DNA of 64,000 bases from Candidatus Mailhella merdavium (GCA_019119045.1 DWXS01000050.1:54595-118594); one strand, 5' to 3'. Positions 1-9,543 are shown, numbered from the stretch's first letter. Notes: generated by a model not told the origin, from the letters alone. Program-made: numbers and translations.

Positions 1-1224
1 TTCGAACTGACCAAAAAAGGCTCTTCCACACCGGAACTGGAAAGGCTGGCCGAGGCTTTCGGCATGATGACGGTCAAGGTGGAAGCGCGGGAATTTCAGC
101 GCGCCACACTGATTGAAGAGCTGGAACAGCGCAATCATGAGCTGGAAGAAGTCCGAGCCCGACTCCAGGAACATAATGTGCAGCTGGTGGAAACACTGCG
201 CCGCGAATATAACGTGCGCCGTGTCATCGGTCATTGCGAGGCCATGAAACGTGTTGTCGCCCAGGCTCTCGCCATTGCCCGCCGTCCCATCAACACGCTG
301 ATCCTCGGCCCCACAGGCACGGGTAAGGAAGTCATTGCAAAAACCATTCACTATCATTCTCCCCGTCGCGAAGCTCCCTTTGTGGCCGTAAACTGCACGG
401 CCATTCCCGATTCTCTGTTTGAAAGCGAAATGTTCGGCATAGAAAAGGGCGTGGCTACAGGAGTCAACGCCCGCCGGGGGCTTGTGGAAGAGGCCTCCGG
501 GGGCACGCTCTTCCTTGACGAACTGGCGGACATGTCTCTTGCCAATCAGGCCAAGCTGCTGCGCGTGCTGGAAGAAAGGGAAGTCCTGCGCGTAGGCAGC
601 TCCAGACCCGTGCCCGTGGATATCAAGGTCATTGCCGCCACCAATGTGAATCTGGAAAAAGCCGTGAAAGAAGGACGCTTCCGCGAAGATCTTTACTATC
701 GCATCAATGTTGCCGAACTGCGCCTGCCCCCGCTGCGCGAGCGCGGGGACGACATTCTGCTGCTGGCAAGGCATCTGCTGGAACAGCACGCACGCAACAT
801 GGGACGGGGAAGGCTCAGCCTGTCTCCGGCCACCCGTCAGTGCCTTCTGGCCTATGACTGGCCGGGCAACGTGCGTGAACTCAACAACGAAATGGAACGC
901 GCCGCCGCCCTGTCGCTGGAAGATGTGATTCGCCCCTCGGATCTCTCGCCCCGCATATTGGAGGCTCTGGCCGGTAACGGCGGCATACATATTCCGGAAG
1001 ACCGCAGAGAGGGAGCTGATACGTCGCAGCTTCCTCCGGACTGCCCGATCAATCTGGAAGACGCGGAGCGTCTGCTGATACGACGTGCCCTGGACAGCAG
1101 CGGCGGCAACAAAAGTCACGCCGCGGAGATGCTCGGCATCACACGCGAGGGCCTGCGTAAGAAACTGATTCGGCTGGGGCTCCGCTCCGATGCGGACGAC
1201 GGAGACGCGGGAGGAGCAGTATGA
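1..1224 (+). CDS. Sigma-54-activator-like AAA+ transcriptional regulator (5' end outside window)
   Basis: The reading frame is open from base 1, so the N-terminus lies to the left; what remains is a coiled-coil linker (about residues 20-75 of the visible part), an AAA+ domain and a Fis-type helix-turn-helix. Walker A is seen as GPTGTGKE, Walker B as GGTLFLDELAD, and the C-terminal HTH includes GGNKSHAAEMLGITREGLRKKL. Family members are enhancer-binding proteins that remodel sigma-54 RNA polymerase. Oddity: the loop that normally reads GAFTGA here reads GVATGV, so the phenylalanine that contacts sigma-54 is missing. Its stop overlaps the next start by ATGA, so it is the head, or near the head, of the sensor/phosphatase/transporter operon. 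The missing N-terminus presumably holds an input domain. Confidence 0.88.
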   Translation, partial: FELTKKGSSTPELERLAEAFGMMTVKVEAREFQRATLIEELEQRNHELEEVRARLQEHNVQLVETLRREYNVRRVIGHCEAMKRVVAQALAIARRPINTLILGPTGTGKEVIAKTIHYHSPRREAPFVAVNCTAIPDSLFESEMFGIEKGVATGVNARRGLVEEASGGTLFLDELADMSLANQAKLLRVLEEREVLRVGSSRPVPVDIKVIAATNVNLEKAVKEGRFREDLYYRINVAELRLPPLRERGDDILLLARHLLEQHARNMGRGRLSLSPATRQCLLAYDWPGNVRELNNEMERAAALSLEDVIRPSDLSPRILEALAGNGGIHIPEDRREGADTSQLPPDCPINLEDAERLLIRRALDSSGGNKSHAAEMLGITREGLRKKLIRLGLRSDADDGDAGGAV

Positions 1225-3332
1225 GCATGACGCTGAGAACACGGCTGGCCCTGCTGGTCGTCGCTTCAATAGCCCTCTCCGTGGGTCTGGCTCTGTACCT
1301 GACCTGGCGTATGGTCGGCGAAACCATGATCCGCATGGAGGAAAAAAGCTTTGCCTCGCTGATGCTGGTAGAAGAAGAAAGCCTGAACGCCGCCTTCATG
1401 AATCAGCTGGCCGCAAAAGTGAGCGCCGTGCGGGATCGCAAAAATCAGTTAAAGGAAACGGCGGAACGGGCAAGCCGCGAACTGGCTACTCTGGACAAAA
1501 TGCTTCCGAAAGGAGAAACGCGCGAAATGCTGCGCAGGGAAATGCTGAAAAGCATGGACTCCGGGGAAATACGGATGGAGCTGCTGCACATGTCCGATCT
1601 GCTTGCCGGAGGAATCAGCCGTCTCGGCCTTAAACCGGATACTCCGGATGCAAAGCAGCGTTCCCTGAAAGATATCCTGGAACATCTGCCGCGCAGTGGA
1701 GATTTTGCCGTTATGGAACTGCCGCGCAGCCTGACCGTAGCGGGCAGCGCGTTCGCCCTGACATCCGATCTCGAGCGGCCGGCTCTGGCCTTCTTTCTGC
1801 CTCTGTACGGCAGCAGTCAAAAAAATGATGCAGCGGATCAGGTACTGGTCACGCTGACCTCTCTGGAAGATCTGGAAATACAGGCCGCAGCCTCGGAAAC
1901 CGCGCTGCTGGAAGCCACGCGCGAAAAATTCGGCAGCATGAACCTGTACCGTCACGGCTTTGTCGCCCTGCTGAACGCGCAGGGAGACATTCTGGCTTCA
2001 GGAGGAGAAGGCGAACTTCCCCGCGAAAACCTCATGGCCGCCCTGAACGAGGCGCGACAAAAAGGCCAGACGCAACGTATCCTGCCGTCAATTTACGGGG
2101 ATCTGCTCTGTCTTGTCAGCTACAGCAGAGCCTTCGACTGGTACACCGTCATGACCGCGCCTCTTTCCGAAATCAGCGTTCCTTCCGACGCGCTGCTTTC
2201 CCGCCTTATTGCCATCAGTCTAATTATCATGCTGCTGACGCTGATCGTTGCGCTGGTCATGCTCATGCGCTCCCTGCGGCCGCTGGCGCTGCTGACGCGC
2301 AAGACGGACGAAATATCCGGCATGGATGTTTCCGCTCCAGATGTTCTGGAAAAGCTGGAAGCTTTGACGGCACAGGGCCTGCCTCTGGAGCGGCGGGACG
2401 AAATGGGGCGTCTGGCACGGGCCTTTGCCCGTATGGGAAGGGCACTTGCGGAAAATATCAGAAAACTCATGGCGGCTACAGCCAGCAAGGAACGTATGGA
2501 AGGCGAACTTTCCGCCGCACGGGATATCCAGATGGGTATTCTGCCTCCGCCGGACGGCGCGCCGGAAATATGCGGTTTTTCCGCTTCCGCCTTTCTTGAC
2601 CCTGCCAAAGAAGTGGGCGGAGATCTCTATGACTTTTTCACCACCCGCGACGGCAAACGTGCCCTTGTCCTCGGCGACGTTTCCGGCAAGGGGGTTCCCG
2701 CCGCCCTGTTCATGTCCATGACGGTAACGCTGGTGCGCTACGCCATGGATTCAGGCCTTGACCCGGCCGCGGCCATGAGCAGAGTCAACGCCATGCTGGA
2801 AGAACACAATCCCGGCAACATGTTCGTTACCCTTTTTCTCGCGCTGTACGATCCCAAATCCGGGGAACTGGCATATGCCAACGGCGGCCACTGCCCTCCC
2901 TGCATTGTGGACGCACGCTCGGAGCGGCCCCCGCGTCTTCTGGAACATTTGAGCGGCCCGCTGGTCGGCGTCATGCCGGATCTTGACTATGAACTGTTCC
3001 TCGACCGGCTCAACGACGGCGAAACCTGCCTGCTCTTCACCGACGGAGTGACCGAGGCCATGAACGAAAGCAAGGAACTGTACGGGGAAAAACGCCTCAT
3101 GGACTTCATGGCGCAGCACAGAAGCGCGAAGCCCAAGGAGCTGCTTTCCCTCATATTTGAGGATCTCGTGCGCTACCGCGGCGAAGAGCCGCAATCCGAC
3201 GACATCACCATGCTTGCCTTCTGCCGCCCCGATCCGGAATCCGGTACGGAACCCGTCTCCGCCGAATCCCATACGCGCTCCGAACAGAGCGTCTTCCTTT
3301 CCCCAAAACAGAATATCAGGCCAGCCCAATGA
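1221..3332 (+). CDS. Membrane-bound SpoIIE-type serine phosphatase with extracytoplasmic sensor and HAMP
   Basis: A 703-aa protein. An N-terminal membrane segment (about 10-30) is followed by a roughly 300-residue extracytoplasmic region, a second membrane segment (about 330-352), a HAMP-like linker (about 352-415) and a PP2C/SpoIIE phosphatase domain (about 430-680). Phosphatase signatures are AARDIQMGILPP, VGGDLYDFF, GDVSGKGVPAALF and the late SDDITMLAF metal-binding motif. Relatives dephosphorylate serine/threonine on anti-sigma antagonists or response partners; no STAS or anti-sigma partner lies in the window, so the target is unknown. ATGA overlaps on both sides imply translational coupling with the AAA+ regulator and the transporter. 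Confidence 0.9.
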   Translation: MSMTLRTRLALLVVASIALSVGLALYLTWRMVGETMIRMEEKSFASLMLVEEESLNAAFMNQLAAKVSAVRDRKNQLKETAERASRELATLDKMLPKGETREMLRREMLKSMDSGEIRMELLHMSDLLAGGISRLGLKPDTPDAKQRSLKDILEHLPRSGDFAVMELPRSLTVAGSAFALTSDLERPALAFFLPLYGSSQKNDAADQVLVTLTSLEDLEIQAAASETALLEATREKFGSMNLYRHGFVALLNAQGDILASGGEGELPRENLMAALNEARQKGQTQRILPSIYGDLLCLVSYSRAFDWYTVMTAPLSEISVPSDALLSRLIAISLIIMLLTLIVALVMLMRSLRPLALLTRKTDEISGMDVSAPDVLEKLEALTAQGLPLERRDEMGRLARAFARMGRALAENIRKLMAATASKERMEGELSAARDIQMGILPPPDGAPEICGFSASAFLDPAKEVGGDLYDFFTTRDGKRALVLGDVSGKGVPAALFMSMTVTLVRYAMDSGLDPAAAMSRVNAMLEEHNPGNMFVTLFLALYDPKSGELAYANGGHCPPCIVDARSERPPRLLEHLSGPLVGVMPDLDYELFLDRLNDGETCLLFTDGVTEAMNESKELYGEKRLMDFMAQHRSAKPKELLSLIFEDLVRYRGEEPQSDDITMLAFCRPDPESGTEPVSAESHTRSEQSVFLSPKQNIRPAQ

Positions 3333-5716
3333 CAACACAGACACACACGCCCCGATCCGCCGGACATACCCGCACAACGATTGTAACGCTGGCAGGCTGG
3401 ATTGTCGTCCTCATCCTCAGCCTGCTCATCTATGACGCGCTGCTCTTTTCCTCCCTGAACAGAGAAATATGGGGCGACGTACAGGCCTCCGCCCGCGTGG
3501 CGGCGGACAATCTGCGCCTGAACGTGGCTACGGGCGTGCGTTTCGGCAAAAAACTGGAAACATACCGAGGGCTGGACGGTCTGCTGACCCGTGCGGGCGA
3601 AGCGGCCGCCATGCCCATGGCCGTTCTGGACGCAAAAGGTTCCCTTCTTCTCTCGTACGGCAACTTTCCTCCGGAAGCCTTTCAGGCAGGAGAACTGCTG
3701 GAACAGGAGAACGGATTTCTCCTGCGTGAGGACGACGGGGGCAGAACGGTTTTCCTGCCGGTCATAGGTCGCGACGGAGAAGTTTCCGGCTATACCTGCG
3801 CGCGCATCGACCGCGCCCCGCTGGACAAGGAGCTGCGCTCCATGTTCGGCAAACAGCTTGTTGCTCAGGGGCTTTCCGCCCTTGCCGGACTGCTTGTTCT
3901 CGCCGCACTGCTTGCGCTGTTTGAGCGCAGGTACGGCAGAGAGGAAGACGGAGAAAACCGCTTTTCACGCGCCATGCGCTTCTCCGGCATCGCGGTCTTC
4001 CTGCTGGTGATGCTTGCCAACGGCGTCTTTGCTCTGCGTGCCGTCAGCACCCGCTACACGCAGAGTCTTGAACAGGACGCGGAGCGCACCGGAGCAATGC
4101 TGACCGATACCCTCAACAGGCTCCTGCTGGTCGGCATCTCCTTCGATCGTATGGACAGCACGGATTCCTATCTGACGAGTATCGCCGACGTGCATGAAGA
4201 CGGTATTGCGCTGGAAATTCTGAATCCTCAGGGCAGACGCATGGCAGGCAGCACATCGGCAGATACGGCGCTGCTGCCGCAGGCTCGGGATTTTCCTCTG
4301 TCCGGGGGCGTGGGGACTTCGCTGCACAGGCCGGACGACGATAACCGCAACTGGACCTTGCGTATTTCCATTGTCCGGGCTCCCTGGCTGGACAAACTGC
4401 GCGCCACGGCTCTGGATATGCTCACCCTCGTGGCCGTTTCGCTCATCTTTATGGTGGAACTCTTTCTGCTGCTTACCCGCGGCATGGAATTGTTTCATGT
4501 GAAAAAGGACGCCTCACTTCAGAACAGGCAGCACGCCTGTCAGAGTGCCTTGTTGCGGCCGCTGGTCTTCTTCATGCTCTTCGCCATGGACATGGCCATT
4601 TCCTTCATTCCTCTGCGCATGGCGGAACTGATTCCTGAAGGCACGCCCTCCCGCGACATGCTGCTCGGCCTGCCCATCTCGGCAGAAATGGGCATGACGG
4701 GAATCAGCGTGCTGCTGGCCGGAGCCTGGATCAAGCGTCAGGGGGCGCGTCCTCCCCTCATGGCGGGACTGATATTCATCGGGCTGGGCTATCTGGGGTC
4801 CATGCTGGCAAGCGAGCCATGGCACTTCGTGGCGGCCAGGGCCGTAGTGGGGCTGGGCTACGGGCTGGCACTGCTCACGGCTCAGGCCTTCACCGTCAAG
4901 GACGGCATGCTGGCCGACATGTTCGCCGGAGTTTACGCCGGATCTCTGTGCGGCAGCGCCATGGGGGCCATGCTTGCGGAACGCTTCGGATATACCCCGG
5001 TTTTCTTCTTGTCCGCCCTGATTCTGCTCTGCCTCGTTCCTCTGCCCCGTCTGCTTCTGAACGGAGGAAGAGAAGACGAGCCGGAACAACAGGCAGTCAG
5101 ACTGAATTTCGGGCAGATACGCCGCCTTCTGGGAGACAGACGCTTTCTCGCCTTCGTTCTGCTCAGTCTGGTTCCCTCCGCCATGCTGTGCGTGGGCTTC
5201 CTCAACTATTTCCTCCCCGTATACCTGAAAAGCGCAGGCACGGCACAGTCCGACATAGGCCGCATCTACATGCTCAACTGTCTGCTGGTCATTTACAGCG
5301 GCCCGCCTCTCAGCCGTCTGGTGCTGAAAGTCCGCTCCAAGGCAGGCATGGTTTGCCTGGCAGGTATTATTTCCGCTCTGTCGCTGCTGGGGCTGGCCGT
5401 TCTGCCTCCCCTGCCCGCCACCCTGATCGGCGCCGTGCTTATTGGCCTGGCCACAGGGCTGAACATCCCCGCCCAGAGCGAGTATCTGCTGCGGCTTGAT
5501 ATCGCCCGGGCCATCGGCGTGGATCAGAGCATGAGTCTTCTGGATGCCCTGCAACGCATCGGGCAGGTGCTGGGGCCTCTGTGTACGGGGGCTGTTCTGC
5601 TGCTCATGAACGTGGATGAGGCCGCCCGCATCATCGGCGCGGGCTTCATCATCATATCCCTTGCCTTTCTGGCTCTGGGACGCCCGGCCGCCCGGACGAA
5701 TACGGAGACGGCATGA
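3329..5716 (+). CDS. MFS transporter fused to two N-terminal extracytoplasmic sensor-like regions
   Basis: A 795-aa membrane protein. Residues about 15-37 form a first membrane helix, followed by an extracytoplasmic stretch of about 120 residues, two helices (about 175-195 and 214-235), a second extracytoplasmic stretch (about 240-345), another helix, and then a multi-helix MFS-like region from about residue 400 to the C-terminus. The MFS part has long alternating hydrophobic helices and a central hydrophilic loop (about 573-600). Typical MFS proteins have 400-450 residues, so the extra ~380 N-terminal residues are unusual and resemble the sensor part of chemoreceptors or kinases. Start and stop overlap neighbours by ATGA. 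Substrate unknown; a transport-plus-sensing role is inference. Confidence 0.85.
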   Translation: MTTQTHTPRSAGHTRTTIVTLAGWIVVLILSLLIYDALLFSSLNREIWGDVQASARVAADNLRLNVATGVRFGKKLETYRGLDGLLTRAGEAAAMPMAVLDAKGSLLLSYGNFPPEAFQAGELLEQENGFLLREDDGGRTVFLPVIGRDGEVSGYTCARIDRAPLDKELRSMFGKQLVAQGLSALAGLLVLAALLALFERRYGREEDGENRFSRAMRFSGIAVFLLVMLANGVFALRAVSTRYTQSLEQDAERTGAMLTDTLNRLLLVGISFDRMDSTDSYLTSIADVHEDGIALEILNPQGRRMAGSTSADTALLPQARDFPLSGGVGTSLHRPDDDNRNWTLRISIVRAPWLDKLRATALDMLTLVAVSLIFMVELFLLLTRGMELFHVKKDASLQNRQHACQSALLRPLVFFMLFAMDMAISFIPLRMAELIPEGTPSRDMLLGLPISAEMGMTGISVLLAGAWIKRQGARPPLMAGLIFIGLGYLGSMLASEPWHFVAARAVVGLGYGLALLTAQAFTVKDGMLADMFAGVYAGSLCGSAMGAMLAERFGYTPVFFLSALILLCLVPLPRLLLNGGREDEPEQQAVRLNFGQIRRLLGDRRFLAFVLLSLVPSAMLCVGFLNYFLPVYLKSAGTAQSDIGRIYMLNCLLVIYSGPPLSRLVLKVRSKAGMVCLAGIISALSLLGLAVLPPLPATLIGAVLIGLATGLNIPAQSEYLLRLDIARAIGVDQSMSLLDALQRIGQVLGPLCTGAVLLLMNVDEAARIIGAGFIIISLAFLALGRPAARTNTETA

Positions 5717-7173
5717 ACGGCATACGGGAACAATGTCTGGAGCAGTTGCGCAAGGCCATACCTGAAGCGATGGAGCTTATGGAAAGCCCTGCCGGAGAGC
5801 TTTCTCTCGCGAACTATGCCCGGGCCATGCCCGGCGGCGGCCCCGCGCTTCAGGATGCCGACGATCTGATCGCGCTTGCACAAACGGAAGCAGGCAGACT
5901 CTTTTCCCCTGCGACGGGCGCGGCTCTGCGACGGGAACTGGAAAACCGCTTCCTCGCCCTCACGGCAAACCATCACGGCGTGGACTTTCATCCGGAATTT
6001 CTGCAGGGCGATCTCATCTTCGCACTTGGTTGTCAGGAGGTCGTCCCTCTCTTCGCCTGCGGAGGCGTCCCCTGCAACAATATGGCCTATCCGCGCGGCC
6101 TGCTGCTGCCGCCCCCCCACTCAGGCACGACAAAGCCGGGACGTTTTCCGGCTCTGGCCGCAGGAGATCGTCATGCGCTGGTCAGCGCACAAATCCCGTT
6201 CCGCACGTCGCATATCCGTTCCGCCCTCGATTCCCTGCCACATTCGGATCTGAGAGAAGAAGAACTGGCATTTGCGGCCCTCATCTTGAAAGAGATATAT
6301 CTGCATCCCTCCGTTCTATGTCAGGAAACATTCCGGGATCAGATGTCCGCGGCCAATGCCCTGCTCTGGAGCAGGCTTGCAACCCCGGATTCGCACCTGC
6401 CGCCGCTTGTGAGCCTTGATCTTCAATATCTCTGCGGAGTTCTCGCAGCCGACGATCTGGATCGCCCCGGAAGCCTTGTTCATGATCTGCTGCTGGAACC
6501 GGCCCTGACGGAGGAAATATTCCGCACGCTCAACGGCGCCAGATCCTGCTGGACGCTGAAAGAGGGGCAAGCCGGCCGCGGCACCTTTCTGCTCTGGGCG
6601 CTGGATGAGAAAAAACGCGGCGTCGCGCTTCGCCCGGACTTCACAAAACGGGAACTCCTTGCACCCTTTCGCCCGGACATACGTTTCAAACTGGATCGGG
6701 ACAGCTTGAAGGAAGGGCTTGTATCTCTGCGCCTCTTGCCCGGGCTGTATCTGGCCTTCGCCGTATCTGCTCTGGCAAGGGGACTTGTCTGTGCAGGAGG
6801 CGTCTTCCAATATGTCTACCTGCCGAATATGGCCCGAGGTACGGCGGAGGCTCTGCGCCGCTGCGGCGAAGAGGCCGCAGCCGATAAAATTTCCGCACGC
6901 TGTCCGCTGGGAGCGGGCTTTCACCCTCTTCAAGCTCCGGATATCGCAAACAGTGAGGGGGAACACAGCGCCGGCCCGCTGGATATTCTCCGCCACGGAG
7001 GGTTTGACGCACGGGATCGGGCCGTTCTGAGCAATATCAAAACCCGCGAGGCATTTCTCTGCTCCCTGCCCTTCCAGTACGAAGACCTCATCCCCGAAGG
7101 AGAAAGAATCTCCGGCTGGTTCGCTGCGCTGCGCCATACCTCGCCTCTCCTGCTGTCTCCCAAAAGGATATGA
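5713..7173 (+). CDS. Unknown 486-aa cytoplasmic protein of the sensor/transporter operon
   Basis: No family recognised. The sequence has no signal peptide or clear membrane helix. It carries a histidine-rich segment (NHHGVDFHPE, about residues 82-91), a cysteine-containing segment (ACGGVPCNN), and a late region PDIRFKLDRDSLKEGLVSLR. The start overlaps the transporter stop by ATGA, and its own stop is 6 nt before the racemase-like gene, so it is almost certainly co-translated with them. The context suggests an enzyme acting on the same small molecule as the racemase-like protein, but this is inference. A decayed copy of residues about 300-350 is found downstream of the operon. Confidence 0.8.
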   Translation: MNGIREQCLEQLRKAIPEAMELMESPAGELSLANYARAMPGGGPALQDADDLIALAQTEAGRLFSPATGAALRRELENRFLALTANHHGVDFHPEFLQGDLIFALGCQEVVPLFACGGVPCNNMAYPRGLLLPPPHSGTTKPGRFPALAAGDRHALVSAQIPFRTSHIRSALDSLPHSDLREEELAFAALILKEIYLHPSVLCQETFRDQMSAANALLWSRLATPDSHLPPLVSLDLQYLCGVLAADDLDRPGSLVHDLLLEPALTEEIFRTLNGARSCWTLKEGQAGRGTFLLWALDEKKRGVALRPDFTKRELLAPFRPDIRFKLDRDSLKEGLVSLRLLPGLYLAFAVSALARGLVCAGGVFQYVYLPNMARGTAEALRRCGEEAAADKISARCPLGAGFHPLQAPDIANSEGEHSAGPLDILRHGGFDARDRAVLSNIKTREAFLCSLPFQYEDLIPEGERISGWFAALRHTSPLLLSPKRI

Positions 7174-7179
7174 GAATTT

Positions 7180-8304
7180 ATGCCAAGCATGATACTGAAT
7201 ATGGACGCTTTGCGCTGGAATCTTGCTCAGATGCCGCATCTGGAACAGGAATGGAACTTTACGTTCATGCCGGTACTGAAAATGGTGGCCTGTCATCCCG
7301 CCGTGGTCGAAGCCGCGCGTCAGGCCGGATACGCCCGTTATGGCGCGGCGGAAGTGGATGAGGCTCTGTTCTGGCAGAACGGAGAAAAACATCCTTCTCC
7401 GGCTCGTCCGGGAGAGGGACCGGTGCTGATAAGCCTGCCCCCCCTGCACCGTGCCGACGACGTGGTACGCCTGTTCGGCCGCTGTCCGGCAGATTCTCTG
7501 GAAGCTCTGGAAGCTCTGGAAGCAGCCGCCGCACGCAGGGGAAAAGACGCACATCCTTACGAATGCGTCATCATGCTGGATCTGGGAGATATGCGCGAAG
7601 GCATCCCCGTAGAATATGCCGGTGAATTCTTCCGCTCCGTTCGGAACAGATTCGAACATCTGAGTCTGACGGGTCTGGGCGTGACCATGGGCTGCCTGCA
7701 TGGAGCCTGCCCCGACTTCGTCACCACGAAAGAACTTGGTACACTTGCGGCAATGGGTGCCTTCATTCTGGGGCACAGCTTCCGCACCATAAGCCTCGGC
7801 GGATCCATTTTCTGGGACTGGTGGGCCAGGTATCACAAACAGTTTGCCTGTCCTCCCGACACCCGCGTCGAACTGCGCATTGCCGATCCCATACTGATGG
7901 GATACGACAGTTATCACGAAAAAGATTCGGCAGGCGGTCAGTTCAGACGGGATCTGTTCAGGCTGGATACCACGGTGCTGGAAGTCATGGAAAAAGATCT
8001 GCGCCAGCCCAGAAGCGTCGCTCTGAACGGACAGGGAAAACTGGCCGGCCTGACGCATACCGGACGACGCAAACGGGTACTGCTGGACTGCGGTATCCTG
8101 CACACCAACGTAAACGAACTCAAGCTTGATATCCCGGGAACGGAGATTGTGGACTTCAGCGGAAACTATACCATCCTTGACGTGACGGACAGCCCCCGCT
8201 CCTTTCATCCGGGGGAAACCGTCTCCTTCACTCCCGGTTACTGGGCCGTGGCTCAGAGCTTCCGCAACCCCATGGTTCCAAAATACTGCGTATCCTGCGC
8301 CTGA
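7180..8304 (+). CDS. PLP-dependent racemase of the ornithine/alanine racemase (Orr/YhfX-like) family
   Basis: A 374-aa protein with a fold-type III racemase layout. An N-terminal PVLKMV stretch carries the lysine expected to bind pyridoxal phosphate; MLDLGDMREGI and GLGVTMGCLHG match the family segments that line the cofactor barrel, and a C-terminal beta domain follows. Relatives racemise amino acids such as ornithine or alanine. Start ATG has an AAAGGA site and lies 6 nt after the unknown gene. It probably handles an amino acid handled by the neighbouring transporter and binding protein; the actual substrate cannot be read from sequence. Confidence 0.82.
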   Translation: MPSMILNMDALRWNLAQMPHLEQEWNFTFMPVLKMVACHPAVVEAARQAGYARYGAAEVDEALFWQNGEKHPSPARPGEGPVLISLPPLHRADDVVRLFGRCPADSLEALEALEAAAARRGKDAHPYECVIMLDLGDMREGIPVEYAGEFFRSVRNRFEHLSLTGLGVTMGCLHGACPDFVTTKELGTLAAMGAFILGHSFRTISLGGSIFWDWWARYHKQFACPPDTRVELRIADPILMGYDSYHEKDSAGGQFRRDLFRLDTTVLEVMEKDLRQPRSVALNGQGKLAGLTHTGRRKRVLLDCGILHTNVNELKLDIPGTEIVDFSGNYTILDVTDSPRSFHPGETVSFTPGYWAVAQSFRNPMVPKYCVSCA

Positions 8305-8328
8305 TCTCTGCCGGGAAAAGGAGATAGC

Positions 8329-9489
8329 ATGCCCCTGTCAGCCTCATTCCTTCGAACAATCCGCCGTCTTCTGCCTCTGATACCGATTGTCTGCCTGTTC
8401 AGCGCAGTTCTGAAAACCCCGGAAGCCTTTGCGGCAGAAGCATCGCCCAAAGTGTGGCGCATCGCCTATGTGGAAGGCGGGCCCTTTGTCGATTATCAGA
8501 AAATCCTGCGCGGTATAGCCCTGGGGCTGCAACGCATGGGGCTGATCGAAAACGGCGACGTTCCCGTGCCGGAAAATTCCGAGGATGTTTCCGCCATGTG
8601 GGCCTGGCTTTCCGCCAATGCAGGCGGAACGACGCTGCGCTTCCTTCCGGACGGCTTCTATTCGGCGGACTGGGACGCCGCAACCCGGCAGGCAAACCGC
8701 GAAAAACTGCTCACTCGCATCAAGGAGCAGCAGGATGTGGATATGGTGCTTGCCTTCGGTACCTGGGGCGGACAGGATCTCGCCTCGGCCGATATCGACA
8801 TTCCGGTAGTCGTGGCCTCCGTGACCAATGCCGTAGAAGCAGGCATCATTCCTTCGGTGGAAGATTCCGGCCGGGATAATCTCGTAGCCGTCATAGAACC
8901 GGAACGCTTCAAACATCAGGTCATGCTGTTCCACGATATTTTCAAGTTCAAAAAACTCGGCATCGCTTATGAAGACTCGTCCTCCGGGCGAAGCAGCATA
9001 GCCCTGAACGAACTGGAAAGCGCATCCCGGGAACTGGGCGTGGAGCTGCTGGTCTGCAACGACATCTTTGATGTGGACGATCCTGCCCTGGCTGCGGCGC
9101 GCCTGAAAAGCTGTCACGCCAAGCTCGCGGAACAGGGTGTCGACGCGGTATATCTTACGTATAACCGCGGTATGCAGCCGAACACCATAGCCGATGTGCT
9201 GATACCTCTGGCTGAAGCGCATATTCCCACATTCTCCCAGACGGGAGAATCCGACGTCGAACACGGCGCGCTGCTCAGCATCTCTCAGACCAATACGGAA
9301 GAAGAAGGCGTATTCAATGCGGAACTCATGGCCGCCATCATCAACGGGACAAAGCCCCGCGAACTTTCGCAGGTATTTGAAAGCAGCGTCAGTCTGGCGC
9401 TGAACCTGCGCATGGCTACCCTCATCGGCTGGAATCCGCCGCTGGAAATTCTTGCGGCAGTGGACGAATTCTATCAGGAAATGAAATAA
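8329..9489 (+). CDS. Periplasmic ABC-type substrate-binding protein (TrpX/ABC_sub_bind-like)
   Basis: A 386-aa protein with an N-terminal signal peptide (hydrophobic stretch about 14-32, likely cleavage after AFAAEA), then two alpha/beta lobes. WRIAYVEGGPFVDY opens lobe one; DMVLAFGTWGGQDLA and DIPVVVASVTNA are typical of the PF04392-like binding-protein family that recognises amino-acid-like ligands. A strong AAAGGAG site precedes the ATG, 24 nt after the racemase stop. No permease or ATPase gene follows, so it may instead deliver ligand to the sensor regions of the phosphatase or MFS protein encoded upstream (inference). Confidence 0.85.
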   Translation: MPLSASFLRTIRRLLPLIPIVCLFSAVLKTPEAFAAEASPKVWRIAYVEGGPFVDYQKILRGIALGLQRMGLIENGDVPVPENSEDVSAMWAWLSANAGGTTLRFLPDGFYSADWDAATRQANREKLLTRIKEQQDVDMVLAFGTWGGQDLASADIDIPVVVASVTNAVEAGIIPSVEDSGRDNLVAVIEPERFKHQVMLFHDIFKFKKLGIAYEDSSSGRSSIALNELESASRELGVELLVCNDIFDVDDPALAAARLKSCHAKLAEQGVDAVYLTYNRGMQPNTIADVLIPLAEAHIPTFSQTGESDVEHGALLSISQTNTEEEGVFNAELMAAIINGTKPRELSQVFESSVSLALNLRMATLIGWNPPLEILAAVDEFYQEMK

Positions 9490-9517
9490 GATACGCCCAT
9501 ATGGTACAATACGCATA

Positions 9518-9543
9518 CGGACGTATCATTCAAGATACGTCCG
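9518..9543 (+). terminator. Hairpin after the sensor/transporter operon
   Basis: A perfect 10-bp stem (CGGACGTATC / GATACGTCCG) with a 6-nt loop sits 28 nt after the operon's last stop codon. There is no clean U-tract, so it may be a weak terminator or an RNA 3'-end stabiliser. Confidence 0.5.

Noticed and set aside
6316..8208. 630-codon minus-strand ORF
   Set aside because: Antisense to two operon genes with clear family motifs or coupling; a high-GC shadow frame without ribosome site.
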